The notes under the pieces are model-generated. The model saw nothing but the letters and a program-made list of their open reading frames with translations. It was not told where the DNA came from and ran no database searches. Position numbers and translations under genes: made by a program. A DNA stretch of 43,143 bases from Spirochaetota bacterium (GTDB lineage Bacteria; Spirochaetota; UBA4802; JAFGJZ01), in NCBI GenBank assembly GCA_023396615.1, contig JAEWVM010000201.1:1-43143 (forward strand), given 5' to 3'. Shown here one piece after another: positions 6,928 to 16,394 of this stretch (position 1 is its first letter; each line of letters begins with the position of its first letter).

Positions 6928-8721
6928 TTATACTTCAAACTGTACGATACTTTCGGTTCCGTTATCGTTCTCAATATTATACGATCCCCCCAACTGTTCA
7001 ACAAGCATTTTAACTATTGTGAAACCAAAACCAGGGGATTTGTTTTCATTACGGCGTTCAGCAATGCCGACACCGTTATCTTTCACTGCAAGCGTCACTT
7101 TGTTTTGATTCTTATCAACAGATACAGAGACGATTCCATTCTCCCGACCTATGAATGCATATTTAAAAACATTAGTAAGTAACTCATTGATTATTATTCC
7201 GACAGACAAACCCTTTTTAGAACTTATTACAAAATCTGAAATCTCCGTCTTAACGATTATATTATTATTCAGATCGTATACAGCAACAAGAGACGATATT
7301 AGGCTTTCAAGATAATTTTTAACCGAAGTATCCCGGTATTCAGCAGTTAACAATAATTTTTCATAAAGAACACGGATGCTCTGAACCCTGCAGACAGCCT
7401 CATGCAGTGCTGTTTTAACTTCGTTATTGGGATTAGAATTCGCCTGCAAAGACAAGAAAGCTTCAATATTTGCGATGCTGTTCTTTACACGATGATGAAC
7501 TTCACGAAGCAGAATTTCCTTTTCTGCAAGCTGTTTTGCGGCTTCATCTACGGCCTTTTTACGATCGGTTATATCGCTAAAAATACAGACAAATTGACCA
7601 ACAGCAGGCCGGAACGCAGTCACTTTAAAATACTTTCCGATAGCTGCCGCATAATTTTCAAAAAATACAGGTTCGCCCGTGACGGCAACTTTACCATAAG
7701 TATCTATCCAGTACCTCTCGGTATCAGGCATAACATCAAGCACCGTTCGTCCGACTATATCATTTACTTTAAGGCCGGTCATTCGCTCAAAAGCCGGATT
7801 GATATTCAAAAACCGGTAATTCACCGGAAGTCCTGATGAATCACATATAATTTCATGCAATGCAAAGCCGTCCAGCATTTCGTTAAATAGAGTTTTGTAA
7901 TTCTGTTCAGCTTTTATTCTTTCAGTTATGTCTCTAGTAACTCCAGTTAATCCGATAAAATGTCCGTTTTCATCAAAAAGAGCTTTTGCCAAAAACTCTG
8001 CCCACATCAAAGAACCATTTTTGTGGTACACCCGGACAGATACCGGATTTGAATTATCAGTTTTTTTTGTCTTTAAATTTTCGAATGTGTCATAAACAAT
8101 TTTTATATCTTCAGAATGAACAAATTTATTCCAATCAATTGATTCCCATTCCTCAATTGTATACCCGGAAAGATGTTCTGTTGAAGGCGACAAGTATGTG
8201 AACTTGAAAGTTTCGTTCATAACCCAAACGCTGTCAATTATGTTATCAGACATTATACGGTACTTCTGCTCACTCGCTTCAGCATCATCTCTGGCTTTAA
8301 TAAGTTCGGTTTCTATTTTACGACGTTCTTTTTTTTCCTGAAAAAGTTTAATCGCCATTTTTATAGACGCATCAAGAACTACGATTCCGCTGTTTTTTAC
8401 CACATAGCCGTAAGAAGTCAGTCTTTCAGTTTTTTCTACAATCTCAGGTTCTGTATGTGACGACAGAAAGACAACCGGAATGTCTTTATAGCTTAATATT
8501 TTTTCGGCAGCCTGAGTCCCGTCAATGCCGGAACCAAGATCAATATCAATCAGAATTAAATCAACAGGGAGAATATTATCAAGAACTGTTTGGACTGCTT
8601 TTTCACCGGTGGTCACATAATGAACAGTATAGCCGTAATTTTCTAATTCCATTTTTTCCGACATGGCGATAATGACTTCATCTTCGACAAGCAGAAGCGA
8701 CATTTTATCTTCAGTTTTCAT
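6928..8721 (-). CDS. REC-PAS-PAS-HisKA_2 sensor histidine kinase
   Basis: A 597-residue cytosolic kinase with a receiver domain first (residues 8-125; LLVEDE, phospho-acceptor Asp59, Lys109). Two PAS domains follow (about 152-270 and 275-390), then a HisKA_2 dimerisation domain with the H-box REVHHRVKNSIANIE (His409/410) and an HATPase_c domain from about residue 500 (INELLTNVFKYAF, DNGVGI, GFGFTIVKMLVEQLGG). The HRVKN class usually phosphorylates separate response regulators. The start ATG follows a cgggag ribosome site. There is no membrane segment, so it senses an internal signal or takes input through its own receiver. Its receiver resembles the orphan receiver at 17418-17807 (MDLEELGY/MELENYGY, GIDG). 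Confidence 0.93.
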   Translation of the reverse strand: MKTEDKMSLLLVEDEVIIAMSEKMELENYGYTVHYVTTGEKAVQTVLDNILPVDLILIDIDLGSGIDGTQAAEKILSYKDIPVVFLSSHTEPEIVEKTERLTSYGYVVKNSGIVVLDASIKMAIKLFQEKKERRKIETELIKARDDAEASEQKYRIMSDNIIDSVWVMNETFKFTYLSPSTEHLSGYTIEEWESIDWNKFVHSEDIKIVYDTFENLKTKKTDNSNPVSVRVYHKNGSLMWAEFLAKALFDENGHFIGLTGVTRDITERIKAEQNYKTLFNEMLDGFALHEIICDSSGLPVNYRFLNINPAFERMTGLKVNDIVGRTVLDVMPDTERYWIDTYGKVAVTGEPVFFENYAAAIGKYFKVTAFRPAVGQFVCIFSDITDRKKAVDEAAKQLAEKEILLREVHHRVKNSIANIEAFLSLQANSNPNNEVKTALHEAVCRVQSIRVLYEKLLLTAEYRDTSVKNYLESLISSLVAVYDLNNNIIVKTEISDFVISSKKGLSVGIIINELLTNVFKYAFIGRENGIVSVSVDKNQNKVTLAVKDNGVGIAERRNENKSPGFGFTIVKMLVEQLGGSYNIENDNGTESIVQFEV

Positions 8722-9105
8722 ACAAGGCTCCCGGAATATATTTTATTAAATCTCACCGATTCTAGAAGCCCCTAACAACATAAACACTGACAGAAATACC
8801 AACCTCTTTCACATAAATTATAACCGCAATAGCCGATTTATATTATAAGTTCTTTAACTATTCCATCCTTGGCATAGATGCCTAAGTCACATATTAATGC
8901 ACAATTATTTATTCTATCTTCATTAAATCAAAAAGTCAACATTTATTGGTATCGCCGATAAATAGAGGAAGATATCGCCTGAAGTAAATTCCCGCATAAT
9001 ATTACGAATTCATGGGTCAGTCAGATTCATTCTTATTGATAAAGAATTTTTTTTCTAATTTATAAATCAAGAAAGAAACAACAACTCGCCTATTTAGACG
9101 GGCAG
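8722..9105. other. Intergenic region without a supported gene
   Basis: A+T-rich, between the kinase gene and an unknown gene on the same strand. I see no convincing gene, RNA or repeat. A short minus-strand open stretch (8838-8906) has protein-like composition but no start and no recognisable family; it may be a gene remnant. The kinase promoter presumably lies near 8722-8800. Confidence 0.4.
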
Positions 9106-9717
9106 TCAACACAGGAAATAAACGCGGAAAGTAATGCTTTTTGACAAATTATCATTTTTCATTATTCGAGATAATGAATCATAATATTGATCATCGTTAT
9201 TTATAAATAATAATGACTGCAAATTTATATTCATTTCATCGTCCACATCAATCTTACTGATTTTGTTATTATCATTACAGATTAAAGAGAGTATAGGCTG
9301 TTCAATATCCCGCGAGTGAGAAATTACCGTTTTCAAAGTAATCATATCACACTGGTAATACAAAGATTTAATATCCGCATCGACTTCCGTCAGCTTATTG
9401 ATAATCCTGGAATATAATTCAATGGAATGAATATCCCAGATTGTAGCCCATGTTTGTTCAACGGAAATATTTAACAAAGCCGATGAAGTCCAATTAAGCT
9501 GTTCAAAACTTGATGGAACGCTGTCGACATGTCCGCCGCAGTTGGGAATTTCTAATTTTCCGGAACAGGTGCGGTAATCAAACTCAAGATAAAAAGGAAA
9601 TGTTTTATTATAATGTTCATTATAAACATTAACTGATTCATCGAAGAATTTATAAAATTCCCGATTTTCAATGATACTGATGCGGTCAAATAATGGAATA
9701 GGAAAAATATTATTCAT
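9106..9717 (-). CDS. Hypothetical protein, A+T-rich
   Basis: A 203-residue soluble protein with no signal peptide, no membrane segment and no motif I recognise. It is rich in Asn, Ile and Asp, with a pair of cysteines around residues 56-65 (CSGKLEIPNCGGH). The base composition is poorer in G+C than that of neighbouring genes and the ribosome site is weak, which together suggest recent acquisition. It is next to an acetyltransferase remnant, so the spot may be a decaying accessory site. The open frame of this length in A+T-rich DNA supports a real gene. Confidence 0.55.
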   Translation of the reverse strand: MNNIFPIPLFDRISIIENREFYKFFDESVNVYNEHYNKTFPFYLEFDYRTCSGKLEIPNCGGHVDSVPSSFEQLNWTSSALLNISVEQTWATIWDIHSIELYSRIINKLTEVDADIKSLYYQCDMITLKTVISHSRDIEQPILSLICNDNNKISKIDVDDEMNINLQSLLFINNDDQYYDSLSRIMKNDNLSKSITFRVYFLC

Positions 9718-9866
9718 TTTTAAAATCGATACATCAGAGTAAAGCTAATGCTACACTAACGGCTTCACCTTAATGAAATCACACTGCAAGTCAATAAAAA
9801 TCTTTTTAAAATTATATCTTAGCTTTCAAACCATCAATTAACATTTAACGCGAAAAATATCCGGCA

Positions 9867-10013
9867 TCAACGAGTAGGTCTTTCATTTCTGATTTCCATC
9901 CAGTCATCTAGCTTTCCTAAATCTTTAAATCCCGACTTTCCATAAACTCCATGCGCATCTTTTTGTATCAGCAACCACTGATAAACATCTTTGAGATCAT
10001 CATGATTAAGAAT
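9867..10013 (-). pseudogene. C-terminal remnant of a GNAT acetyltransferase
   Basis: A minus-strand frame of 48 residues ending at TGA (9867-9869) reads DLKDVYQWLLIQKDAHGVYG, then KSGFKDLGKLDDWMEI. This matches the last part of GNAT N-acetyltransferases, where xxDAHGLYxKxGF is the acetyl-CoA-domain C-terminal helix and strand and is followed by a WMEI-type ending. The in-frame TAA at 10014-10016 blocks any extension, so the N-terminal two thirds are missing. Confidence 0.65.
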
Positions 10014-10052
10014 TTAATCTCTTTTTTTTACATTCGGGAATTATAAAACTGC

Positions 10053-10081
10053 TTGTCTTATTGAAAAAAATGCGATAATAT
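10053..10081 (+). promoter_or_regulatory. Possible sigma-70 promoter for the HD-GYP gene
   Basis: TTGTCT (10053-10058) and TAATAT (10076-10081) are 17 bp apart, about 40 bp before the start codon at 10119. The -35 box is imperfect, so this is a tentative call. Confidence 0.35.
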
Positions 10082-10118
10082 AGTTAAGACTGGATTCTTT
10101 AAGACAAGCGGAGTATTT

Positions 10119-11297
10119 ATGGAGAAAAATGAATTTTGCGTAGATCTCACCGATCTTTTAAAAATTGCCGAAGAATTGAATCACAACAAAGACCTCGATT
10201 CGCTTCTTGACAATATTCTACGCGAAGCACGTAAAAGCACAGGAGCCGATGCCGGTTCAATTTTCATTGCTGAAAAAAATATTCTAAAATTCAGCTATGT
10301 TCAGAATGACACAATATCCCAAAGAGAACAAAACAAGAATAAATACATCTATTCCGAACTAACTCTACCTATCGACACAAATTCAATCGCGGGTTATGTG
10401 GCCGTTACAGGCAAGAACGTAAACATTCCGGATGCATATAATACAGACTCTGCTCTTCCGTTTACGCTGAATAGATCTTTTGATGAAAAATCCAACTACA
10501 AAACAATTTCAATTCTGGCTGTTCCCCTAGTTACCAGCCAGAATAAAACCGTCGGAGTAATGCAGCTTATAAACTCACTCGATTCTGAAGGCAATATCAG
10601 ACCTTTTACGGAAAACCACGAAAAATTCGCAAACTTTATTGCGGCTAACGCATCAGTCGCGGTAGAACGTGCATTGATGACAAGACAAAATATTCTGCGA
10701 ATGGTGAAAATGAGTGAACTCAGGGATCCCAAAGAAACGGGAAATCACGTAAACAGAGTCGGTTCATATTGCGTTGAAATTTATGATGCATGGAGCAGAA
10801 AAAACGGAATCGATTCATCGACCAGAAGGCGTTTTAAAGACATACTCAAAATCGGCGCGATGCTGCATGATGTAGGCAAAGTCGCCATATCCGACAAGAT
10901 TCTAAAAAAGCCTTCAAAACTTGATGATGAAGAATATAAAATTATGAAAAGGCATTCAAAATACGGTGCAGATCTCTTTGATCCGGATATAAGCGATCTC
11001 GACGCGATGTGCCACGATATAGCTCTCAATCATCACGAAAAATGGAATGGGACGGGTTACCCGAAGGGTCTCAAAGAAAAAGAAATTCCTTTTGCAGCAA
11101 GAATCTGCGCAATTGCAGATGTTTTCGACGCTCTCATTTCCAAAAGAGTTTACAAAGAACGCTGGAACGAAGAAGAAGTTCTTGAATATATCCGCAATGC
11201 TTCCGGAAAAGATTTCGATCCCGAGCTTGTCGAATCCTTCACAGAAGTCTATGAAATCGTAAGCGCGATTCGAAGAAAATATCCGGATGTTGATTAA
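10119..11297 (+). CDS. GAF/HD-GYP cyclic-di-GMP phosphodiesterase
   Basis: A 392-residue cytosolic protein. Residues about 10-188 form a GAF sensor domain (STGADAGSIFI, VPLVTSQNKTVGVMQLIN). Residues about 192-385 form an HD-GYP domain with LHDVGK (His250-Asp251), the second histidine pair in NHHEKWNGTGYPKGL (305-318) and IADVFDAL. HD-GYP enzymes hydrolyse the second messenger c-di-GMP, usually lowering it to favour motility over adhesion. The variant GTGYP replaces the usual xGxGYP and remains within the family range. The start has a gcggag ribosome site. It is a single gene with intergenic DNA on both sides. Confidence 0.93.
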   Translation: MEKNEFCVDLTDLLKIAEELNHNKDLDSLLDNILREARKSTGADAGSIFIAEKNILKFSYVQNDTISQREQNKNKYIYSELTLPIDTNSIAGYVAVTGKNVNIPDAYNTDSALPFTLNRSFDEKSNYKTISILAVPLVTSQNKTVGVMQLINSLDSEGNIRPFTENHEKFANFIAANASVAVERALMTRQNILRMVKMSELRDPKETGNHVNRVGSYCVEIYDAWSRKNGIDSSTRRRFKDILKIGAMLHDVGKVAISDKILKKPSKLDDEEYKIMKRHSKYGADLFDPDISDLDAMCHDIALNHHEKWNGTGYPKGLKEKEIPFAARICAIADVFDALISKRVYKERWNEEEVLEYIRNASGKDFDPELVESFTEVYEIVSAIRRKYPDVD

Positions 11298-11437
11298 ATT
11301 CAATTGAATAACCGCGTTTAAGTAAAAAAAATCATCAAATTGATGATAATAATCTTCAGGATTACGTATTAATTCACAGTAATATCATTGACATTGCGAT
11401 AAAAATCATTAGTTTGAGGCGGGAGATGAGTACTGCA

Positions 11438-11845
11438 ATGAAATTGACTGATGAACAGCTTGAACAGATAGCTTCATATCTTGAAGCAAATTCGGAAAAG
11501 TTGTGTTCTAAAAACAATTTAATCCATCTTCGTCCTTATGATTTGCAGATTTTTGAACGAATAACAAGGGTTGAAGAAGAACTTCGCAACCAGCGCGAGC
11601 TGATAATCAAACAAAACGAAACCATGCAATTCGGATTTTCACAGACGGATAAACGTTTCGACGATATCAATAAACGCTTTGAAGATGTCAATAAGAGATT
11701 CGACGATGTCAACCAGCGGTTCGATGACGTCAATAAGCGGTTCGATGACGTCAATAAGCGTTTCGCAATGCTGACATGGATTTTCGGAATCGGTTTTACT
11801 ATAATCGCTACAGTAATTTCTCTTTCGTCTTTTTTAGCAAAATAA
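11438..11845 (+). CDS. Bdr-like coiled-coil repeat protein with C-terminal membrane anchor
   Basis: A 135-residue protein. The conserved N-terminus (KLTDEQLEQIASYLE, then NLIHLRPYDLQIFERI) is followed by a coiled coil made of seven-residue repeats KRFDDVN/KRFDDIN/QRFDDVN (about six copies, 21-bp DNA repeats, 11650-11763) and a hydrophobic C-terminal helix (MLTWIFGIGFTIIATVISLSSFL). Similar small repeat proteins are common in spirochaetes (Bdr type) and some other bacteria; their role is not established. The start is uncertain: ATG at 11438 is preferred, but ATG at 11426 and TTG at 11414 are in frame. Slippage between the 21-bp repeats could change its length. Confidence 0.8.
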   Translation: MKLTDEQLEQIASYLEANSEKLCSKNNLIHLRPYDLQIFERITRVEEELRNQRELIIKQNETMQFGFSQTDKRFDDINKRFEDVNKRFDDVNQRFDDVNKRFDDVNKRFAMLTWIFGIGFTIIATVISLSSFLAK

Positions 11846-11913
11846 TCTCAGCTTGTTCATCTTCTTTAAATTATGCTTGAAAAACTCATCAATTGGTACA
11901 TAGTATTCCCATC

Positions 11914-13536
11914 ATGTTTCCGTGCGAAAATAGAGTTAATATTCTTGTACTTGATGACGACAAGCTTGTCGTGAAGGTTCTTCTTGACCTTTTTTCAAAT
12001 GATTACTGCGTCGAATCAGCCGTTTCTATCGCTGAATTTGAAGAGAAGCTGTTATCATTCAAACCTGAAATAATGCTGATCGATGTTGTTCTTCCTGACG
12101 GTGACGGAATCAGTCTATGCCAGAATATCAGAAGCCGGGATGAATTTAATGAAGTATTTATCATTATGCTTACTGCGACAAGCGACTCAAGCCATATAGA
12201 AACCGCATACCGCAACGGTGCAAATGATTATATAAGAAAACCGTTTATTCCATTCGAAGTTTCTTCCAAAATTTCACTTCTGGCAAAAAACCTCGAATAC
12301 AAGAAAACCGTCATCGGACTTTATGAACGGCAAAAAGATATCAATAACAAGCTCTTCAAAATGACATCTCTTATTAACACGAACATAAACCTTTCAAGCA
12401 AGTATGGAATGCTCACTTCTCTTTTTCAGATTACGGCTTTCGTAGACACTTCTTTCATAGAAGTTATTTTTTTCGGAGATAATGATTCCGTATTTTCCAA
12501 CAAAAAAATAGTCCGCGAAGGATTTAGCTTCGCAGAATACGAGAAGATCAAGTCAAAGCTATCAATTTTTTCAGATGCAAAAAAAATAAAACAGAACATT
12601 AAAATTAAAAACCAGGACGGGGAATTGATATATTGTACCGTAGTAAGCCTGTTTTACAATAAACAACATGCAGGTTATATTATTCTTGAAAATTCAACTC
12701 CCATGCCGAAAGAATCCGAAGACCTGCTATCACTTTACCTTGACTTTGTAAATATCAAAGGAACTGATATTTACGCACAGGATCAGCTCAAGGATGAAAT
12801 CAAAAAAGACCGCAAGGAACTTGCGAAAGTCAGAACTCTCCAGGTTGCACTTCTTCCGCAGTTTCAGGAAATTGACAGATATGACATCGCATCAAGTTTC
12901 ATTCCAATGGAAGATATTTCGGGAGATTTTTTTGACGGATTTTACATCAGCGAGGGAGTATACCAGGTTGTGATTTGCGATGTCGCCGGACACGGAGTCG
13001 CTTCATCATATGTTGGAAGTTCCATCAGAGGCATCATTCGATCCATTGCGAAAGAAATATTTGATGTCGAACATCAAATAAACTATATCAACAAATCGAT
13101 AATGCAGAGCATGAAAGAAATTTATTATTTTTCAAGCCTTGTTCTGTGTCAGCTCAATATTGCAGACGGAACTGTAACCTATGCCTCCGCAGGTCACCCG
13201 CCGTGCGTTTTCTACGACAATTCGGTAAATAAAGTTTTCAGAATAGACAACACTGGCCCTCTTCTCGGTCTTTCTGACAAATCAGAATATGAAACAAAAA
13301 GAATCGTCATCAAGGAAGGTGATTGTTTCTTTATATATACGGACGGACTCACCGAAGCGCAAAACAGCAAAAAGGAATTTTTCGGAACGAAAAGACTGAT
13401 AGATTCATTCGCTGCATGCGCTCACGAAAATTCAATCGATATCGTGCACTCGATTCTTGGAACAGTTTACGAATTTACGGAATATAACAATCTTCAGGAT
13501 GACGTTTCGCTCATATGCCTTAAAAGAAAAAATTAA
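11914..13536 (+). CDS. Response regulator with PP2C-type (SpoIIE/RsbU) phosphatase output
   Basis: A 540-residue protein. The N-terminal receiver (about residues 8-125) has VLDDDK, phospho-acceptor Asp in IDVVLPDGDG, LTAT and RKPF. A middle section (about 130-300) ends in a coiled coil leading into a SpoIIE-type PP2C phosphatase domain (about 300-540). The metal-binding motifs are visible: EDISGDFFDGF, CDVAGHGVASS, YTDGLTEA and DDVSLICLK. Such proteins usually dephosphorylate anti-sigma-factor antagonists in partner-switching stress pathways. No antagonist or anti-sigma gene is present nearby, so the target lies elsewhere. The ATG at 11914 is preferred over an upstream TTG (11893); neither has a clear ribosome site. 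The stop overlaps the convergent gene at 13533. Confidence 0.88.
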   Translation: MFPCENRVNILVLDDDKLVVKVLLDLFSNDYCVESAVSIAEFEEKLLSFKPEIMLIDVVLPDGDGISLCQNIRSRDEFNEVFIIMLTATSDSSHIETAYRNGANDYIRKPFIPFEVSSKISLLAKNLEYKKTVIGLYERQKDINNKLFKMTSLINTNINLSSKYGMLTSLFQITAFVDTSFIEVIFFGDNDSVFSNKKIVREGFSFAEYEKIKSKLSIFSDAKKIKQNIKIKNQDGELIYCTVVSLFYNKQHAGYIILENSTPMPKESEDLLSLYLDFVNIKGTDIYAQDQLKDEIKKDRKELAKVRTLQVALLPQFQEIDRYDIASSFIPMEDISGDFFDGFYISEGVYQVVICDVAGHGVASSYVGSSIRGIIRSIAKEIFDVEHQINYINKSIMQSMKEIYYFSSLVLCQLNIADGTVTYASAGHPPCVFYDNSVNKVFRIDNTGPLLGLSDKSEYETKRIVIKEGDCFFIYTDGLTEAQNSKKEFFGTKRLIDSFAACAHENSIDIVHSILGTVYEFTEYNNLQDDVSLICLKRKN

Positions 13537-14333
13537 GCCCGCCGCCTGAATGCTCCGAGACGGAAATCCGATATTAAAGAATCTATGTATTCATTTATTT
13601 TGAGCGCGCAGCCGTATCCAGTGCGTCCCGAAAAATGTTCTGTGATCTTTTTTCTGCGTTCAGAACTCTGGTGCATTTTATCAAAGCGCACGGGCTGATC
13701 AAGTTCCGAATTGCGGATTTCAAGAATTTTGACGCAAAAATCGAGCGCATCATGAAGCAGAAAAGCGCACTCCTTCATGAAATTATTTCTGATTTTTTCA
13801 ATTTCGACATCTTTGAGTTCGGCATATGTAAACAGATGTATCAGGTCTTCGCATTTTTTCGGAGGCTTTGCCCCCTTGAAAAGAGCGAAATCCGAAAGCT
13901 TTTGCTCTAATTCATTCAAATCATCGCGGTAAGAATTACCAGAAAGAACCAGCCACAGCACAGGCAGATATTCTTCGAGCAAAACGTTTACACCACCGAC
14001 AAAATGCGGAAGCTCAACACCGCAATGATGATGGAGTCTGACAGACGGATATTTCGCGACTGCCTTCATCTGCGCTTCAATGAGATTGTCGATTTTGCGG
14101 GAAACCTCTCCCTGTCCCTGCTTCTTCTCATAGTCCGATTTTATCTTTTCAAAATTTGTGATCTCAGCGAGAATAAAAGCTTCAAGATTCATTTTCTTTG
14201 TCTCGGCAAACTTCAGCCTTGAGTCAAATGCACCACGGTCAAAATATTTCGGGGAATACGTGAAGGCATATTCATCGAATTTAGTTCTGAGTTTATCTAT
14301 TAGATTTTTTATTTCAACATTACTTAAAGGCAT
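13533..14333 (-). CDS. Hypothetical protein, mostly helical
   Basis: A 266-residue soluble protein, rich in charged residues and predicted helical by eye, with a short histidine-rich segment (RLHHHCGVELPHF, about residues 112-124) and a basic C-terminus. No signal peptide or membrane segment remains if translation starts at the ATG at 14333; a longer frame starting at 14399 would add an unlikely hydrophobic leader. I do not recognise a family. Its end overlaps the end of the phosphatase gene by 4 bp, and it is divergent from purM. Confidence 0.65.
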   Translation of the reverse strand: MPLSNVEIKNLIDKLRTKFDEYAFTYSPKYFDRGAFDSRLKFAETKKMNLEAFILAEITNFEKIKSDYEKKQGQGEVSRKIDNLIEAQMKAVAKYPSVRLHHHCGVELPHFVGGVNVLLEEYLPVLWLVLSGNSYRDDLNELEQKLSDFALFKGAKPPKKCEDLIHLFTYAELKDVEIEKIRNNFMKECAFLLHDALDFCVKILEIRNSELDQPVRFDKMHQSSERRKKITEHFSGRTGYGCALKINEYIDSLISDFRLGAFRRRA

Positions 14334-14451
14334 ACTAACCCCGCAAAAAACCGATAGCAAACGAGCTCTTTTTGTAAAGAGAAAAATGCTTGTCAACATT
14401 TAGGCATAATCCATTTTGATTACGCGGTCTCAAAACGCCGCAGGAGGAAGA

Positions 14452-15486
14452 ATGGGTATAACATATAAAGATTCGGGAGTAAGCATCGAGGCAGGAAACA
14501 GTTTTGTAAAAAAGATTTCACCTCTTGTCAAAGCGACTTTTGATAAAAATGTCATATCCGATATCGGAGGATTCGGAGCTCTTTATAACGCATCGTTTCC
14601 GGAAATGAAAGAACCCGTTCTTGTCAGCGGAACCGACGGAGTCGGAACCAAACTCAAAGTAGCTCAAATGGCGGATAAGCACGATACGATAGGAATAGAC
14701 GCGGTTGCAATGTGCGTCAATGATATACTGGTTTCAGGGGCAAAACCGCTCTTCTTTCTCGATTATCTTTCGTGCGGAAAACTCAAAGAAAACGTCATGG
14801 TCGATATAGTTAAGGGAATTGCCGAAGGATGTCTTCAGGCGGGATGTTCTCTTGTCGGCGGCGAAACGGCCGAACATCCGGGCGTGATGCCTGATGATGA
14901 TTACGATATAGGCGGATTCTCCGTCGGAGTTGTTGACCGCAGCAAAATGATCGACGGCAAAAAAATCACCGAAGGCGATGTAATAATCGGAGTTGATTCC
15001 AACGGACTTCACTCAAACGGATTTTCTTTCGTAAGAAAAATATTCTTCGATGTGGCAAAAAATAAAATAAACGATAATATCCCCGAATTCGGAAAACCTC
15101 TTTTCGAAGAGCTTCTCCGCCCCACACGGATATACTGCAAACAGGTTCTTTCAATCATTGAAAAAGGCACACCGCTTAAGGGTCTCGTACACATTACAGG
15201 CGGCGGATTCTATGAAAATGTTCCGAGAATCTTTCAGGAAAACACTGCCTGCGTAATTGAAAAGAATTCATATGAAGTTCCGGCCGTATTCAAGCTGATT
15301 CAGAAAATCGGAAATGTGGATGAGCGCGAAATGTATACTACATTTAACATGGGCATAGGTCTTATGATTATCGCGGCGAAGACAGATGCCGATTCGATAA
15401 TTTCATCACTTAAAGCTTCCGGAGACAATGCCCGCGTAATCGGAGAAATTATAAAATCTGATAAGAAAGAAGTTGTGTTGAAGTAA
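14452..15486 (+). CDS. purM: Phosphoribosylformylglycinamidine cyclo-ligase (AIR synthetase)
   Basis: A 344-residue enzyme catalysing the fifth step of purine synthesis: ATP-dependent ring closure of FGAM to aminoimidazole ribotide in the cytosol. Family motifs are present: TYKDSGVSIEAGN at the N-terminus, SGTDGVGTKLKVA, DAVAMCVNDIL, FFLDYLSCGKL, GCSLVGGETAEHPGVM, GVDSNGLHSNGFSFVR and HITGGGFYENVPR. Length matches the family (about 345). The ATG at 14452 is chosen because aggagga precedes it; a TTG further upstream is less likely. No other purine gene is adjacent. Confidence 0.97.
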   Translation: MGITYKDSGVSIEAGNSFVKKISPLVKATFDKNVISDIGGFGALYNASFPEMKEPVLVSGTDGVGTKLKVAQMADKHDTIGIDAVAMCVNDILVSGAKPLFFLDYLSCGKLKENVMVDIVKGIAEGCLQAGCSLVGGETAEHPGVMPDDDYDIGGFSVGVVDRSKMIDGKKITEGDVIIGVDSNGLHSNGFSFVRKIFFDVAKNKINDNIPEFGKPLFEELLRPTRIYCKQVLSIIEKGTPLKGLVHITGGGFYENVPRIFQENTACVIEKNSYEVPAVFKLIQKIGNVDEREMYTTFNMGIGLMIIAAKTDADSIISSLKASGDNARVIGEIIKSDKKEVVLK

Positions 15487-15536
15487 ATATCAATATCGAC
15501 AAAACTTCTCCGGCATAATTATTTACAGCATAGTTA

Positions 15537-15574
15537 ATTTTGAAATGTTGTATTATTTTACAACATTTCAAAAT
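15537..15574. terminator. Perfect 16-bp A+T-rich inverted repeat after purM
   Basis: 15537-15552 is exactly complementary to 15559-15574 with a 6-nt loop (ttattt). It lies 50 bp after the purM stop and 70 bp before the next gene. It could act as a terminator despite its low G+C, or as a symmetric protein-binding site for the lipoprotein gene downstream. Confidence 0.55.
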
Positions 15575-15644
15575 CATATTTTCATCAATGTTAACTTCAA
15601 TATAAGCCTTGATCTATGATATACTGAAGCAGGGAGACTAAAGA

Positions 15645-16142
15645 GTGAACAAAATAACGGTTATACTATTTTGCCTTTCTTTATTTACACTTTTCTCCTG
15701 CTTTGATAAAAAAAAGTTTGATGAAGAAGCTTTCATAGTCGTTCATTCGCCAAATCCTTCAAACATAAACAAATCTGAATTTTTTCCGGAACCGATGTTT
15801 CCATACACATGGTACTATTCCACTGAAATAAAAAACACCTCTGACAGAGAATTGAAAATAATATGGTTCGAAGGTTATAGTGAAGATAATGGTTTTTGGT
15901 ATGGTTCAAATATTTTAAACAAGACATTGAGAAATGAAGTGTTTCAAAAATGGTATGGCAATAACAGAAATAACCCTGCACCAGAATGGATTAAACCGGG
16001 AGAGACACGCAAGTGCAGTCCTAATTGGCACGGCGGTTATGAGAAAAGCGGATATAGAGTAAAGTGGGCTTTTATCGCTATAGATAAATACGGCAATGAT
16101 TATTATTCTGAATCAATAATCGAAACTGTTCCAATAAAATAA
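15645..16142 (+). CDS. Hypothetical lipoprotein
   Basis: A 165-residue protein starting at GTG with a gggaga ribosome site 7 nt upstream. The signal peptide ends in LFTLFSCFDKKK, a lipobox with acylated Cys19. The mature part is rich in aromatic residues (WYYSTEIKN, GFWYGSN, WYGNNRN, YRVKWAF) and looks like a beta-sandwich. I do not recognise a family. A terminator-like hairpin follows at 16148-16179. Confidence 0.75.
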   Translation: MNKITVILFCLSLFTLFSCFDKKKFDEEAFIVVHSPNPSNINKSEFFPEPMFPYTWYYSTEIKNTSDRELKIIWFEGYSEDNGFWYGSNILNKTLRNEVFQKWYGNNRNNPAPEWIKPGETRKCSPNWHGGYEKSGYRVKWAFIAIDKYGNDYYSESIIETVPIK

Positions 16143-16147
16143 AACCG

Positions 16148-16179
16148 GGGGTTATTTTATTATTATTATAACTAACCCC
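16148..16179 (+). terminator. Hairpin after the lipoprotein gene
   Basis: GGGGTTA (16148-16154) pairs with TAACCCC (16173-16179) around an A+T-rich 18-nt loop, 6 nt after the stop codon. No long T-run follows, so terminator strength is uncertain. Confidence 0.5.
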
Positions 16180-16394
16180 GCTTAAGTACTGTCTATTTTC
16201 TTTACACTCAATGCCAATTGTAAGAAATTATTACATGGGTTTAAACTATTTCTTTTTGAATATTATGTCATATTAAATTTTTAAATACAACTTATGTCTC
16301 CTGAAATTGTAAAATCAATAATATTTGTTTAAAATATTATCATCCAAAACGATATCAATCCTCCAAATCCAATACATCACTCATTTTCTAACTT

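Noticed and set aside
8838..8906. Possible gene remnant on the minus strand
   Set aside because: Only about 22 codons, no family match and no start; could be chance.
11650..11763. CRISPR-like short repeats
   Set aside because: They are in-frame coding heptads of a coiled-coil protein, without spacers.
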